Part shown: positions 1 through 6,573 of the stretch, piece after piece
How the letters are laid out: each line of letters begins with the position of its first letter
Position numbering within the stretch: position 1 is the first letter of the stretch
Source: CAUZFZ01 sp963579025
GTDB taxonomy: Bacteria > Planctomycetota > Planctomycetia > Planctomycetales > Planctomycetaceae
Reading direction: 5' to 3'
Length of the DNA: 9,736 bases
Assembly: GCA_963579025.1 (NCBI GenBank)
Contig: CAUZFZ010000259.1
Coordinates: 1 to 9,736, forward strand
Notes under the pieces: generated by a model
Seen by the model: the letters and a program-made list of their open reading frames with translations, nothing else
Told to the model about the DNA's origin: nothing
The model's database searches: none
Position numbers and translations under genes: made by a program

Positions 1-1
1 G

Positions 2-2005
2 ACCGTCCTCATTGCTGCCGCATCTCATGCGGCAGCCGCCACGATTCGAGTTCCGCAGGACCACAATACGATTCAGGCCGGAATCGACGCCGCCAGCTCC
101 GGCGATGTGGTTGTCGTTGACGTGGGAACCTACAAGGAACGCATTCACCTGAAGCCGGGAATCACGGTCCGGAGCGCCGGCGACGACACCAAAGGCAAGC
201 TCGGCCTGCAGCGCGCTGAAGCGACCATCATCGACGGCAACGTTGCAGGCGCAACAGCCCCCGGTGTGACGATGGTCGAGGACTCGACCATCGACGGATT
301 CAGCGTGACGGGGATTGGCCTGTACGACGAGGAACGCTGGAAGAAACACCACGCCACTCAGGGGGAAGAGCAGGCGAAGGAACCGATCGGAGCGCCGGGC
401 ACAGCCGGAATCGCCGTCCTGGGAGTCACGCGTTGCACGGTGACCAACAACGTCGTGCATCACATTGGCTACACGGGCATCGGAATCACAGGGGCAAAAG
501 GTAAACATGTCTCGCCGCACATCTTCCGCAACGTGACCTACCGGAATATGGGCGGCGGAATCGGGTCCATGCGGGGCTCGACGGCGATTATCGAAGAGAA
601 CATCTGCTTCGAGAACTTCTATGCCGGCATTGGACACGAAGACGCGAACCCGCTGGTTATCAACAATACGTGCTACAAAAATGTGCGGGCCGGAATCGGC
701 ATCAGTGAGGGAGCCTGTCCGACCGTTCGCGGCAACAAGTGCTACCACAACCGTCGCGCCGGAATCGGAGTCCGTACCGAAGCGACGACATCGCCCATTG
801 TTGAAGACAACGACTGCTACGAGAACGACATGGCCGGGATTGGAGCCCGCGAAGACGCGACTCCCATCATTCGCCACAACCGGTGTTACAAAAACGCGAT
901 GGCGGGCATCGGCTGCCGAACGAAGGCTTGCCCGCTCATTGAGCACAACGAATGTTACGAGAACGGAATGGCGGGCATCGGCTGTCGCACAGGAGCAGAG
1001 CCGGTGATTCGCCACAATCGTTGTCATGACAATGAAATGGCAGGGATCGGTTCTCAGCTTGGTGCCCGTCCAGTGATCGTCAGCAACGAGTGCTTTGGCA
1101 ACCTGATGGCGGGGGTCGGCACGGAGACCGAAGCCGTCGCCGTGATCCGCGGCAACAAGTGTTACAACAACTTGATGGCAGGCATCGGCTCACGCACAGG
1201 TGCTCGGTCAATCATTGAAGGCAATTTCTGTTACGACAACGTGCTGGCCGGCATCGGCTCTGAGGACGGATCAATTTCCGTTATTCGCAACAACCAATGC
1301 GTAAAAAACGGACAGGCCGGCATCGGTACTCAGACAGGCGCCCGGGCTTTAATTGTCGAGAACGAATGCCGCGAGAATACACTCGCTGGAATCGGCGTAC
1401 GCGAAGAGGCGTCAGCCGTGATTATCGAGAATAAATGCCTTGAGAACAAAACCGTCGCCATCGGCGTTCGTAATGCTTCGAACGCCTACGTCGCGAAGAA
1501 CGAACTGGTTCGCACGGGTGGCATGCCGCCGATGATTGCGATTCGAGAGGACTCCTCGGCCGTCGTCATTGATAACACGATCAAGGGTGGTGGCGTCGCC
1601 GGAGTGATGGTCCAGGGAACAGCGATGATCTCCGGCAACCAGTTTCAAGGCAATGGACCCCGTGGAGGCCCGGGCCCACCCAATTTCGCTGCGTGGATTC
1701 ACGGCGGTTCTACGGTGTCGTTTTCAGACAATCGGACTGACCGCTGGCGTCACGCCCTCTTCGCCTCGGGCGCGAAGCAGGTTCGGGCAACCGGTAACAC
1801 AGCCAGCCACTTCCTGAGCGTCGCGATTGTCGTCGACAAGTCCGAAAAGCCCGCCCACGTGTTCGGGAACGTTGCGATCTCTGACAACAGTGACGATGAA
1901 GCCGTCAAACTTGGCGGCCCTCAGGGGGTCGTCGGGGAGAACTCGCGAAAAGGCCCCGACCGTAAGACCGAGGCCAACGAAGCAGGAGCGACTGGCACGC
2001 GATAA
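2..2005 (+). CDS. Secreted right-handed parallel beta-helix repeat protein (5' end missing)
   Basis: The reading frame is open from base 2, so the true start lies before the window; an internal GTG at 107 is not a plausible start. The first residues (TVLIAAASHAAAATIRVPQ) look like the end of a signal peptide. Next comes the usual opening of NosD/DUF1565-type beta-helices (TIQAGIDAASSGDVVVV, then GTYKERI), where the chain enters the first turns. Counting codon 1 at base 2, residues ~185-507 are about fourteen turns of 23 residues with the pattern AGIGxRxxAxPxIxxNxCYxNxM. Less regular turns follow, then a charged tail rich in Gly, Lys and Glu. In this fold, stacked Asn and small hydrophobic residues line the solenoid core. 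The protein is probably secreted or surface-exposed. Known relatives include polysaccharide lyases and structural or binding solenoids. No catalytic site is obvious by eye, so enzymatic activity is not claimed. A 59-base gap separates it from the next gene. Confidence 0.88.
   Translation, partial: TVLIAAASHAAAATIRVPQDHNTIQAGIDAASSGDVVVVDVGTYKERIHLKPGITVRSAGDDTKGKLGLQRAEATIIDGNVAGATAPGVTMVEDSTIDGFSVTGIGLYDEERWKKHHATQGEEQAKEPIGAPGTAGIAVLGVTRCTVTNNVVHHIGYTGIGITGAKGKHVSPHIFRNVTYRNMGGGIGSMRGSTAIIEENICFENFYAGIGHEDANPLVINNTCYKNVRAGIGISEGACPTVRGNKCYHNRRAGIGVRTEATTSPIVEDNDCYENDMAGIGAREDATPIIRHNRCYKNAMAGIGCRTKACPLIEHNECYENGMAGIGCRTGAEPVIRHNRCHDNEMAGIGSQLGARPVIVSNECFGNLMAGVGTETEAVAVIRGNKCYNNLMAGIGSRTGARSIIEGNFCYDNVLAGIGSEDGSISVIRNNQCVKNGQAGIGTQTGARALIVENECRENTLAGIGVREEASAVIIENKCLENKTVAIGVRNASNAYVAKNELVRTGGMPPMIAIREDSSAVVIDNTIKGGGVAGVMVQGTAMISGNQFQGNGPRGGPGPPNFAAWIHGGSTVSFSDNRTDRWRHALFASGAKQVRATGNTASHFLSVAIVVDKSEKPAHVFGNVAISDNSDDEAVKLGGPQGVVGENSRKGPDRKTEANEAGATGTR
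554..1522 (+). repeat. Tandem ~69-bp coding repeats (23-residue beta-helix turns)
   Basis: Turns begin at 554, 623, 689, 758, 833, 902, 971, 1040, 1109, 1178, 1247, 1316, 1385 and 1454. All are 69 bases except the second (66) and the fourth (75). The first reads GGIG, the middle ones AGIG (AGVG at 1109), and the last is degenerate (VAIG). Every turn from 554 to 1385 has a Cys two residues after a conserved Asn (N-x-C), making a run of thirteen; the turn at 1454 has Leu there. At DNA level some neighbouring turns are close: the bases coding AGIGC at 902 and 971 are nearly identical. This suggests growth by tandem duplication followed by drift. Confidence 0.9.
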
Positions 2006-2012
2006 TCCTGGC

Positions 2013-2040
2013 CTGCGGCGAAAACGCGGCAGCTGTTCTT
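2013..2040 (+). terminator. Possible weak hairpin after the beta-helix gene
   Basis: Starting eight bases after the stop codon, CTGC-G-GCG pairs with CGC-G-GCAG (2013-2020 with 2025-2032), with one G/G mismatch and an AAAA loop. The short T-containing stretch CTGTTCTT follows. The stem is short and the U-run poor, so it may only attenuate transcription before the gene at 2065. Confidence 0.25.
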
Positions 2041-2064
2041 ACAAATCTCACACGGAGCAACCTC

Positions 2065-2892
2065 ATGCGAACACGAACAGTCGGACTTCTCGCGTTGTTA
2101 CTGACAGCCGGCCTGCTGGCGACATCGGTTTCCGCGGATGACAAGGGCAAGGACAAGAAGAAAGTTGAATCCGGTAAGACTTTGGTGGTCGAGAACTCGA
2201 CCGAGGGGAAGAAACCACCACTCACCGCCGCTGAGAAAGCGAAACGAGCGGCAGAAGAAGCTGCGGCCAAAACAGCCGAAGAAGCTCTGCGTAAGAAAGT
2301 GGCTGGGAATATCTATTCGATCGTCGGCGGATTGAACATCAGCAGCGTCCAGAAATCGAAGGTGAAAGCGCTCACGACTGAGTCACAGTGGAAACTTGCC
2401 GTTGCCTCGTTCAAGACAACTCGCGGTGAAGAGATTCACGACCACGCTCACAAGATTGTTCCGAAAACAATTCCAGGGCTGATGCAGAAATTCATGCCCG
2501 GTTACATGCGCAGCAAGATCATGCCATCACGACGCAAGGGGCGTCGTGGTCCACCTTCACGTGCTGAGATTGCTCAGATTCAGAAGGACGCACGCACGAA
2601 GATCGAGCCGCAAATGCGCAAGACGGTGATGCCCGCACTCGACAAGCTCAAGCAGGAACGCGTTGCCGAGTTGAATCAGAACGAGAGGGTCATGACTCGT
2701 GTACTGGCGGATCGGATCATCAAGGTCAAGATACTTGGCACGGGCGGAACGAAACAGTTCGCAGAGGCACTGAACAAGGCCGGCTACCCGGCGACGCTGA
2801 CGACTGGTGAAGACAAGGTGCTGAACGATCGAACGACAATGATGTTGAAGGCCCTCGATCTCAAGGAGATTGTCAAGGCCGCCGGGCTTTGA
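2065..2892 (+). CDS. Secreted Lys/Ala-rich helical protein of unknown function
   Basis: This 275-residue protein starts at an ATG preceded by GGAG at 2054-2057, seven bases upstream. Residues 1-24 form a Sec signal peptide (basic MRTR start, Leu/Ala core, likely cut after SVSA). Residues 25-52 are lysine-rich and probably disordered. Residues 53-80 are an Ala/Glu/Lys helix that could form a coiled coil. Residues ~81-275 look mostly helical and basic. They include a Met-Pro rich stretch (KFMPGYMRSKIMPS, ~142-155) followed by the Arg/Lys cluster RRKGRRGPP. There are no cysteines and no motif I can assign to a family. It lies 59 bases after the beta-helix gene and 31 bases before the next ORF on the same strand, so co-transcription is likely. 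The high positive charge would suit binding to an acidic polymer or cell-wall material, but that is only inference. Confidence 0.82.
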   Translation: MRTRTVGLLALLLTAGLLATSVSADDKGKDKKKVESGKTLVVENSTEGKKPPLTAAEKAKRAAEEAAAKTAEEALRKKVAGNIYSIVGGLNISSVQKSKVKALTTESQWKLAVASFKTTRGEEIHDHAHKIVPKTIPGLMQKFMPGYMRSKIMPSRRKGRRGPPSRAEIAQIQKDARTKIEPQMRKTVMPALDKLKQERVAELNQNERVMTRVLADRIIKVKILGTGGTKQFAEALNKAGYPATLTTGEDKVLNDRTTMMLKALDLKEIVKAAGL

Positions 2893-2923
2893 TCCGTGTG
2901 CGTCCACCAGGGAGAAATGCAGC

Positions 2924-3160
2924 ATGTCAACGGCTTCCGAAACACACCAGCGTCGGCGCGGCAATGAGCTGTCGCGACGTGGCTTCCTGAAAACTGGCGG
3001 AGTCGCCTGTGGCACATTCACGCTTCCGCAAAATCTGCGAGCGAAGTCGCCATCGGGCAACCTGGACGAGCAGAAGCGGGCCGTTCGGCCATTCAACCGC
3101 TATTCGGACCTGCTGGAGACACTTAAGAAACGAAGTCACAAGTTGCGTGTGTTGGGCTAG
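2924..3160 (+). CDS. Short Tat-signal protein, probably the stub of a truncated exported protein
   Basis: This 78-residue ORF starts at the ATG at 2924, chosen because GGGAG at 2910-2914 sits nine bases upstream; the frame also has an earlier start at 2870. Residues 17-23 read SRRGFLK, an excellent twin-arginine motif. A modest hydrophobic stretch (TGGVACGTFTLP) and a possible cut after NLRA at residue 40 follow. Only ~38 mature residues remain, basic and predicted helical (FNRYSDLLETLKKR), ending at a TAG. Planctomycetes use this N-terminus on DUF1501, DUF1552, oxidoreductase and sulfatase proteins of several hundred residues. A 78-residue form is therefore abnormal and suggests loss of the rest of the gene. 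I found no recognisable continuation in the three frames up to the next gene. A genuine mini-protein cannot be excluded, since the ribosome binding site is intact. Confidence 0.5.
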   Translation: MSTASETHQRRRGNELSRRGFLKTGGVACGTFTLPQNLRAKSPSGNLDEQKRAVRPFNRYSDLLETLKKRSHKLRVLG

Positions 3161-3277
3161 CCGGAACGACGGATTGGTGTTCCTTGGCAGAGTCACGAAC
3201 CCTCTGAAATAGCCCACGACTGTTGCACCAGATCATTTCAATTGTCGAGTCAACCAAACCCAGTCGTGTCGTGTTCG

Positions 3278-3306
3278 TTGCATGTCGATTGATGGGGACA
3301 AATAAT
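3278..3306 (+). promoter_or_regulatory. Candidate sigma-70-like promoter for the rhodanese lipoprotein gene
   Basis: TTGCAT at 3278-3283 and AATAAT at 3301-3306 are separated by exactly 17 bases. The -10 box matches TATAAT at five of six positions; the -35 box is weaker (three of six). Transcription would begin near 3313, about 30 bases before the ATG at 3343. Planctomycete promoters are poorly defined, so this is a pattern match only. Confidence 0.35.
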
Positions 3307-3342
3307 CTCGGCGTCAATTCAACACACGCAAGAGGACTTTCC

Positions 3343-3810
3343 ATGCGCACGATTCTCACACTTCTGACCGTAACTTGCCTGGTCACGGGATGCTCGAACC
3401 AGGCGTCAAACACGGAGACGGCTGGATCAGATACTGGCAGGAGCCACGCAGAATCAGACTCCAAGAGCGAATCCGCCAAAACGTCCCCAGAAACGCCATC
3501 AGAATCGTCCACGTCGGAACAGGCGGCTGCGGCAAGCACGGACTCGAAACCGCTCGTGATCGACGTTCGTACGCAGGCTGAATGGGACGAAGGTCACCTT
3601 GATATCGCCACTCATATACCGCTGGACCAGATTACGAACCGGATTGTCGAAGTGGCTCCCAACAAGGATCAGAAGGTGTATTTGCACTGCCGCAGTGGTG
3701 GCCGTTCCGGTCAAGCAAAAGTTGAACTTGAGGGACTGGGATTCACCAACGTGGAGAATGTTGGTGGGCTAGAGGAAGCTCGTGCGAGATTCGAGAGCGG
3801 CAACGACTGA
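3343..3810 (+). CDS. Lipoprotein with a single rhodanese domain (PspE-like)
   Basis: This 155-residue protein starts at the ATG at 3343, seven bases after AGAGG at 3331-3335. The frame stays open back to 3223, but only this start gives a signal peptide. Residues 1-17 are a type II signal with lipobox V-T-G-C (Cys17), so the protein should be lipid-anchored outside the cytoplasmic membrane. Residues 18-68 are a Ser/Thr/Glu-rich linker. Residues ~69-150 are one rhodanese domain: VIDVRTQAEWDEGHLDIATHIPL, split as VIDVRTQ then EWDEGH, and the active-site loop CRSGGRS with Cys116, then GLGFTNV and VGG. Rhodanese domains carry persulfide sulfur on that cysteine and can transfer it to thiols or cyanide; the physiological acceptor here is unknown. 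The six-residue loop fits sulfurtransferases rather than Cdc25-type phosphatases. It is probably a single-gene unit, since it has its own candidate promoter and no close downstream gene. Confidence 0.88.
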   Translation: MRTILTLLTVTCLVTGCSNQASNTETAGSDTGRSHAESDSKSESAKTSPETPSESSTSEQAAAASTDSKPLVIDVRTQAEWDEGHLDIATHIPLDQITNRIVEVAPNKDQKVYLHCRSGGRSGQAKVELEGLGFTNVENVGGLEEARARFESGND

Positions 3811-3873
3811 ACCGAGGTCTTCCGCCGCTGCTGATTCAGGTCGGTGAACACGAAATGCTTCGCGATGACAGCG

Positions 3874-3999
3874 TCCAATTCCCGGTTGTCCCACCAGGCA
3901 GCAGTTCGCCGACTTTCTGATCCAGTCGCAGCGAGCCAGTTCCAGCACCTTCTGTTTGCTGATCGATGGGATCGCCGAGAAGTCGTAATTGTCCTGGCA
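3874..3999 (-). pseudogene. istB: Relic of an IS21-family IstB ATPase gene
   Basis: On the minus strand 42 codons read as an internal piece of IstB, the ATP-binding helper of IS21-type transposition. The most diagnostic parts are DNYDFSAIPS, then KQKVLELARCDWI, then LVGQPGIG, which lines up with the start of the Walker A loop (G-x-P-G-x-G-K-T). The key lysine is replaced by Arg (codon at 3871-3873) and similarity ends there. On the N-terminal side a TGA at 4006-4008 interrupts the frame, and I see no further IstB or IstA sequence. Both flanks therefore look like deletion or rearrangement junctions. The piece is far too short to work (IstB is usually about 250 residues). It records a past IS21-type insertion between the rhodanese gene and the cytochrome operon. 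Confidence 0.72.
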
Positions 4000-4027
4000 G
4001 TCGGGTCAAAAAACTCCGCCGAACTCA

Positions 4028-4642
4028 AAGTGCCGCATTTTACACGATTTACCGCTCACTAGATTCTGTCATCTCAGACGGTTGATTTCATTCACCAGCC
4101 ATGGAGACGTCGCAGAGATCGACTGCCGACAACATCAGCCCCGTCCAATCAGTCCGGTTTTCACTCGCAATTCGACAGTTCTGGGCAGCCGAGAGACCAG
4201 CAATCCCAAACCTCGAACTGCTCCAGGTCGCGATCACCTCCGCAGGTTCGGGTGAGCTGTACGCGTCCCCATTTCGACCGTAGACCTCAAGGCGTCAATC
4301 TCGCTCACGCCTGTACGAACTCAGACGTCAAATGCCGCAAAGAGACGCCCAGGCCGGAACGAAACCGCAGCGTGCGATTCGATTTCGTCTGTCTCGGGCT
4401 GAACTGCCGCGCGGAAGCATTCTGGCGGTGACGTTGTCGTGAGACGTCGTCGGCGAACCCAGGCACACCTGAAGCGATTTGAGAAATGTGATCAAAGAAC
4501 TGATCCACGTTGACGAGTGGACCATTTCCGCTTCCAGCTATTTTCACTTCGCGAGTCAACCATCAGTCGTCAATTACATTCCTGGCTGCGATACTGCGGG
4601 ACAACACGTTGCTGGATTTCAAACTCTCAGTTGGAAAGCAAA
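4028..4642. other. Long gene-poor stretch upstream of the cytochrome operon
   Basis: About 615 bases with no ORF I would support. Open frames exist (minus 4305-4559, minus about 4083-4281, and plus 4101-4283), but none has a convincing ribosome binding site, codon pattern or recognisable family. The frame of the downstream gene is open back to 4517; that extension does not look like protein and is better read as leader. The promoter of the 4643 gene should lie here, but I could not pick one out: TTGACG at 4509-4514 has no -10 box at proper spacing. Together with the IstB relic, the region looks like degraded insertion debris. Confidence 0.5.
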
Positions 4643-6568
4643 ATGCGGTCATCACGCGTTTTTCAGATTGTTCCCGAAACGGTCGCGGGTCTGGCTCTGG
4701 CCTTGTCTTTGATTTCGCCCTGTCGGTCAGAGGCAGACGATGGCAGTGCGGACGAGGCGGCGCTCCGGGCCGACGCCGAGAAAACATTCAAAGAGAAGGT
4801 CGGGCCCTTCGTCAATAAGTACTGCGTCAGTTGCCACGGCCCCCGACCCGAGGCGGGCATCAATCTCCGGTCGGCGCTCAAGAGCCCCGGGGCCACGTCC
4901 TCGTTCCTGCATTGGAAGAAGGCGGTCGCGAATGTGAAGGTACACGACATGCCGCCCGACCATGCGGACAAAATCCCGACCGATGAAGAGCGTCACCAGT
5001 TCATCGAATGGATGGGCAAACTCAAGTACCTGGCCCCGCGCGACCCGGGTCACTTCGTGATCCGTCGCCTGAGCAAGATGGAATACGGCAATACGCTACA
5101 CGACCTCTACGGCGTGGGTCCGTCGGTCGTCGACAGCCTGCCCGAGGAGGTCGTCGGGGAGGGTTATCTCAACTCAATCTCCCCGCTCCAGTCGGAGCTG
5201 TTCCTCGACATCTCCAACAAGGTGATCGATGAGGTCGTATCACCGGAGGGCAAGGCGCCCACGGGAGTACAGAAGCGACTGTTTGGCGAGACGCCATCCA
5301 ACAGCGCCGATCTCCGCAAGGCGGCCCGCCAGGTCGCACGCTCTCTGGCTCGCGATGCTTACCGCCGGCCTCCCACTGAGGCGGAGCTGGATGTCCTTGT
5401 GGGCATCTTCGACCTCGCCCGCGAGAACCAGCTGGATTACACGGCTTCGCTGGGCCTGATGTGGAAGGCGGTCCTCGTTTCTCCACAGTTCCTCTTCATC
5501 ACGCCTGCCGTGGAAGTCGATTCGAAGGATCCCGTCGTACCGCTGGACGACTATCAATTGGCCTCGCGCCTTTCCTATCTGCTGTGGTCGGCGCCGCCCG
5601 ACGCCGAGCTGTCCGCCGTTGCTGACAAGGGCGGACTCCATAAGTCCGAAGTGCTGCGGGCTCAGGTGGAGCGGCTGTTAGCACACGACCGTTCGCGGGC
5701 TCTGTTCGACGGTTTCGGCGCCCAGTGGCTCGGCGTGGGTGGGCTGGAGAGCCAGGCGTTTGACCCGGACGTGTTCCCTCAGATGACCCCCGCGTTGCGC
5801 AAGGCGATGATGGAAGAAGCACGCCTGTTTTTCCAAAGCATCGTGCGCGAGAACCAGAGCGTGTTCCGGTTCGTGGACAGCGACTACACCTTCCTGAATG
5901 AGCCGCTCGCCAAGCTGTACGGCCTTGAGCAAACTGTTCAAGGTCCCACTATGCGGCGAGTCAAGCTGGAGAACGCCAACCGAGGCGGCATCCTCGGCAT
6001 GCCGGCCACGCTGGCGAGCACGTCGTTTCCCAACCGCACCAGCCCGGTTCGGCGAGGTGTCTGGGTACTCGAGCAGGTCCTGGGAGAACGCGTCCCGCCG
6101 CCGCCGCCCGACGTCCCCGAACTGGAAGAGCAGGAGCAGAAAAGCGTGGAGGGATTGACTCTGCGTCAACGGACGGAATTACACCAATCGGAACCCACAT
6201 GCGCCAACTGTCACAGGCTTCTCGACCCGATCGGCTTCGGTCTTGAGAATTTCGACGCCATCGGGCGATGGCGCGAAAAGGATGACGTTGGCGTCGCAAT
6301 CGACTCAGCAGGGAAACTTCCAAACGGAGAAGGCTTCTCGAACCCCGCAGAATTGAAGGGCCTTCTGGCCAGTCGAAAGGCGGACCTGGCTCGAAACCTG
6401 ACCGAAAGGCTGATGGCCTACGCGCTTGGACGACAACTGGAAGGCTACGACGAAATCGTGATCGACCAGTTGATGGTGAAGATTGCCCAGGACCAGTACC
6501 GAATGCGGACGATGATCACTGAGGTCATCACCAGTTACTTGTTTACGCACCGCAAAGTTAAAGGATAA
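4643..6568 (+). CDS. Planctomycete-type cytochrome protein (DUF1587/1595/1592/1588/1585)
   Basis: A 641-residue exported protein. The ATG at 4643 is preferred over the upstream one at 4517 because it gives a signal peptide (MRSSRVF, then AGLALALSLI, cut before the acidic EADDG) and has GGAAAG just before it. Domain order, by eye: a PSCyt1-like segment with heme motif CVSCH at residues 61-65; DUF1587 around 138-203 (RRLSKMEYGNTLHDLYG); DUF1595 ~230-293 (ARDAYRRPPTEAELD); DUF1592 ~300-430; DUF1588 ~442-545 with TSPVRRGVWVLEQ and a second heme-type motif CANCH at 520-524; DUF1585 ~565-638. The set is complete. The family is abundant in planctomycetes, lies outside the cytoplasm and is presumed redox-active, but its substrate is not established. 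Only five bases separate it from the DUF1552 gene. Some stretches are markedly GC-rich compared with the flanks. Confidence 0.9.
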   Translation: MRSSRVFQIVPETVAGLALALSLISPCRSEADDGSADEAALRADAEKTFKEKVGPFVNKYCVSCHGPRPEAGINLRSALKSPGATSSFLHWKKAVANVKVHDMPPDHADKIPTDEERHQFIEWMGKLKYLAPRDPGHFVIRRLSKMEYGNTLHDLYGVGPSVVDSLPEEVVGEGYLNSISPLQSELFLDISNKVIDEVVSPEGKAPTGVQKRLFGETPSNSADLRKAARQVARSLARDAYRRPPTEAELDVLVGIFDLARENQLDYTASLGLMWKAVLVSPQFLFITPAVEVDSKDPVVPLDDYQLASRLSYLLWSAPPDAELSAVADKGGLHKSEVLRAQVERLLAHDRSRALFDGFGAQWLGVGGLESQAFDPDVFPQMTPALRKAMMEEARLFFQSIVRENQSVFRFVDSDYTFLNEPLAKLYGLEQTVQGPTMRRVKLENANRGGILGMPATLASTSFPNRTSPVRRGVWVLEQVLGERVPPPPPDVPELEEQEQKSVEGLTLRQRTELHQSEPTCANCHRLLDPIGFGLENFDAIGRWREKDDVGVAIDSAGKLPNGEGFSNPAELKGLLASRKADLARNLTERLMAYALGRQLEGYDEIVIDQLMVKIAQDQYRMRTMITEVITSYLFTHRKVKG

Positions 6569-6573
6569 ATACG

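Noticed and set aside
621..1007. Plus-strand 128-residue ORF inside the beta-helix gene
   Set aside because: It lies in another frame of the 69-base repeats; it is Thr/Arg-rich shadow sequence without its own ribosome binding site.
2557..3096. Minus-strand 179-residue ORF opposite the Lys-rich gene
   Set aside because: It is antisense to two genes with good starts and signal peptides, and has no recognisable motif.
3215..3268. Perfect 8-base inverted repeat CACGACTG / CAGTCGTG with a 38-base spacer before the rhodanese gene
   Set aside because: The arms do not extend and the loop is long; a match of this size is expected by chance in a window this large, so it is not called an operator or terminator.
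4083..4281. Minus-strand open frame of about 66 codons in the gene-poor region
   Set aside because: It lacks a start codon with a ribosome binding site, and its translation matches neither IstA, IstB nor any family I recognise.
4517..4642. Upstream extension of the cytochrome protein from the ATG at 4517
   Set aside because: It would bury the signal peptide 42 residues inside the protein and has no Shine-Dalgarno; the ATG at 4643 explains the export signal.
5240..6323. Several long minus-strand ORFs (5240-5641, 5499-5822, 5678-6169, 5961-6323) within the cytochrome gene
   Set aside because: These are typical antisense shadows in GC-rich coding DNA; the plus-strand protein is a clear family member over the whole stretch.
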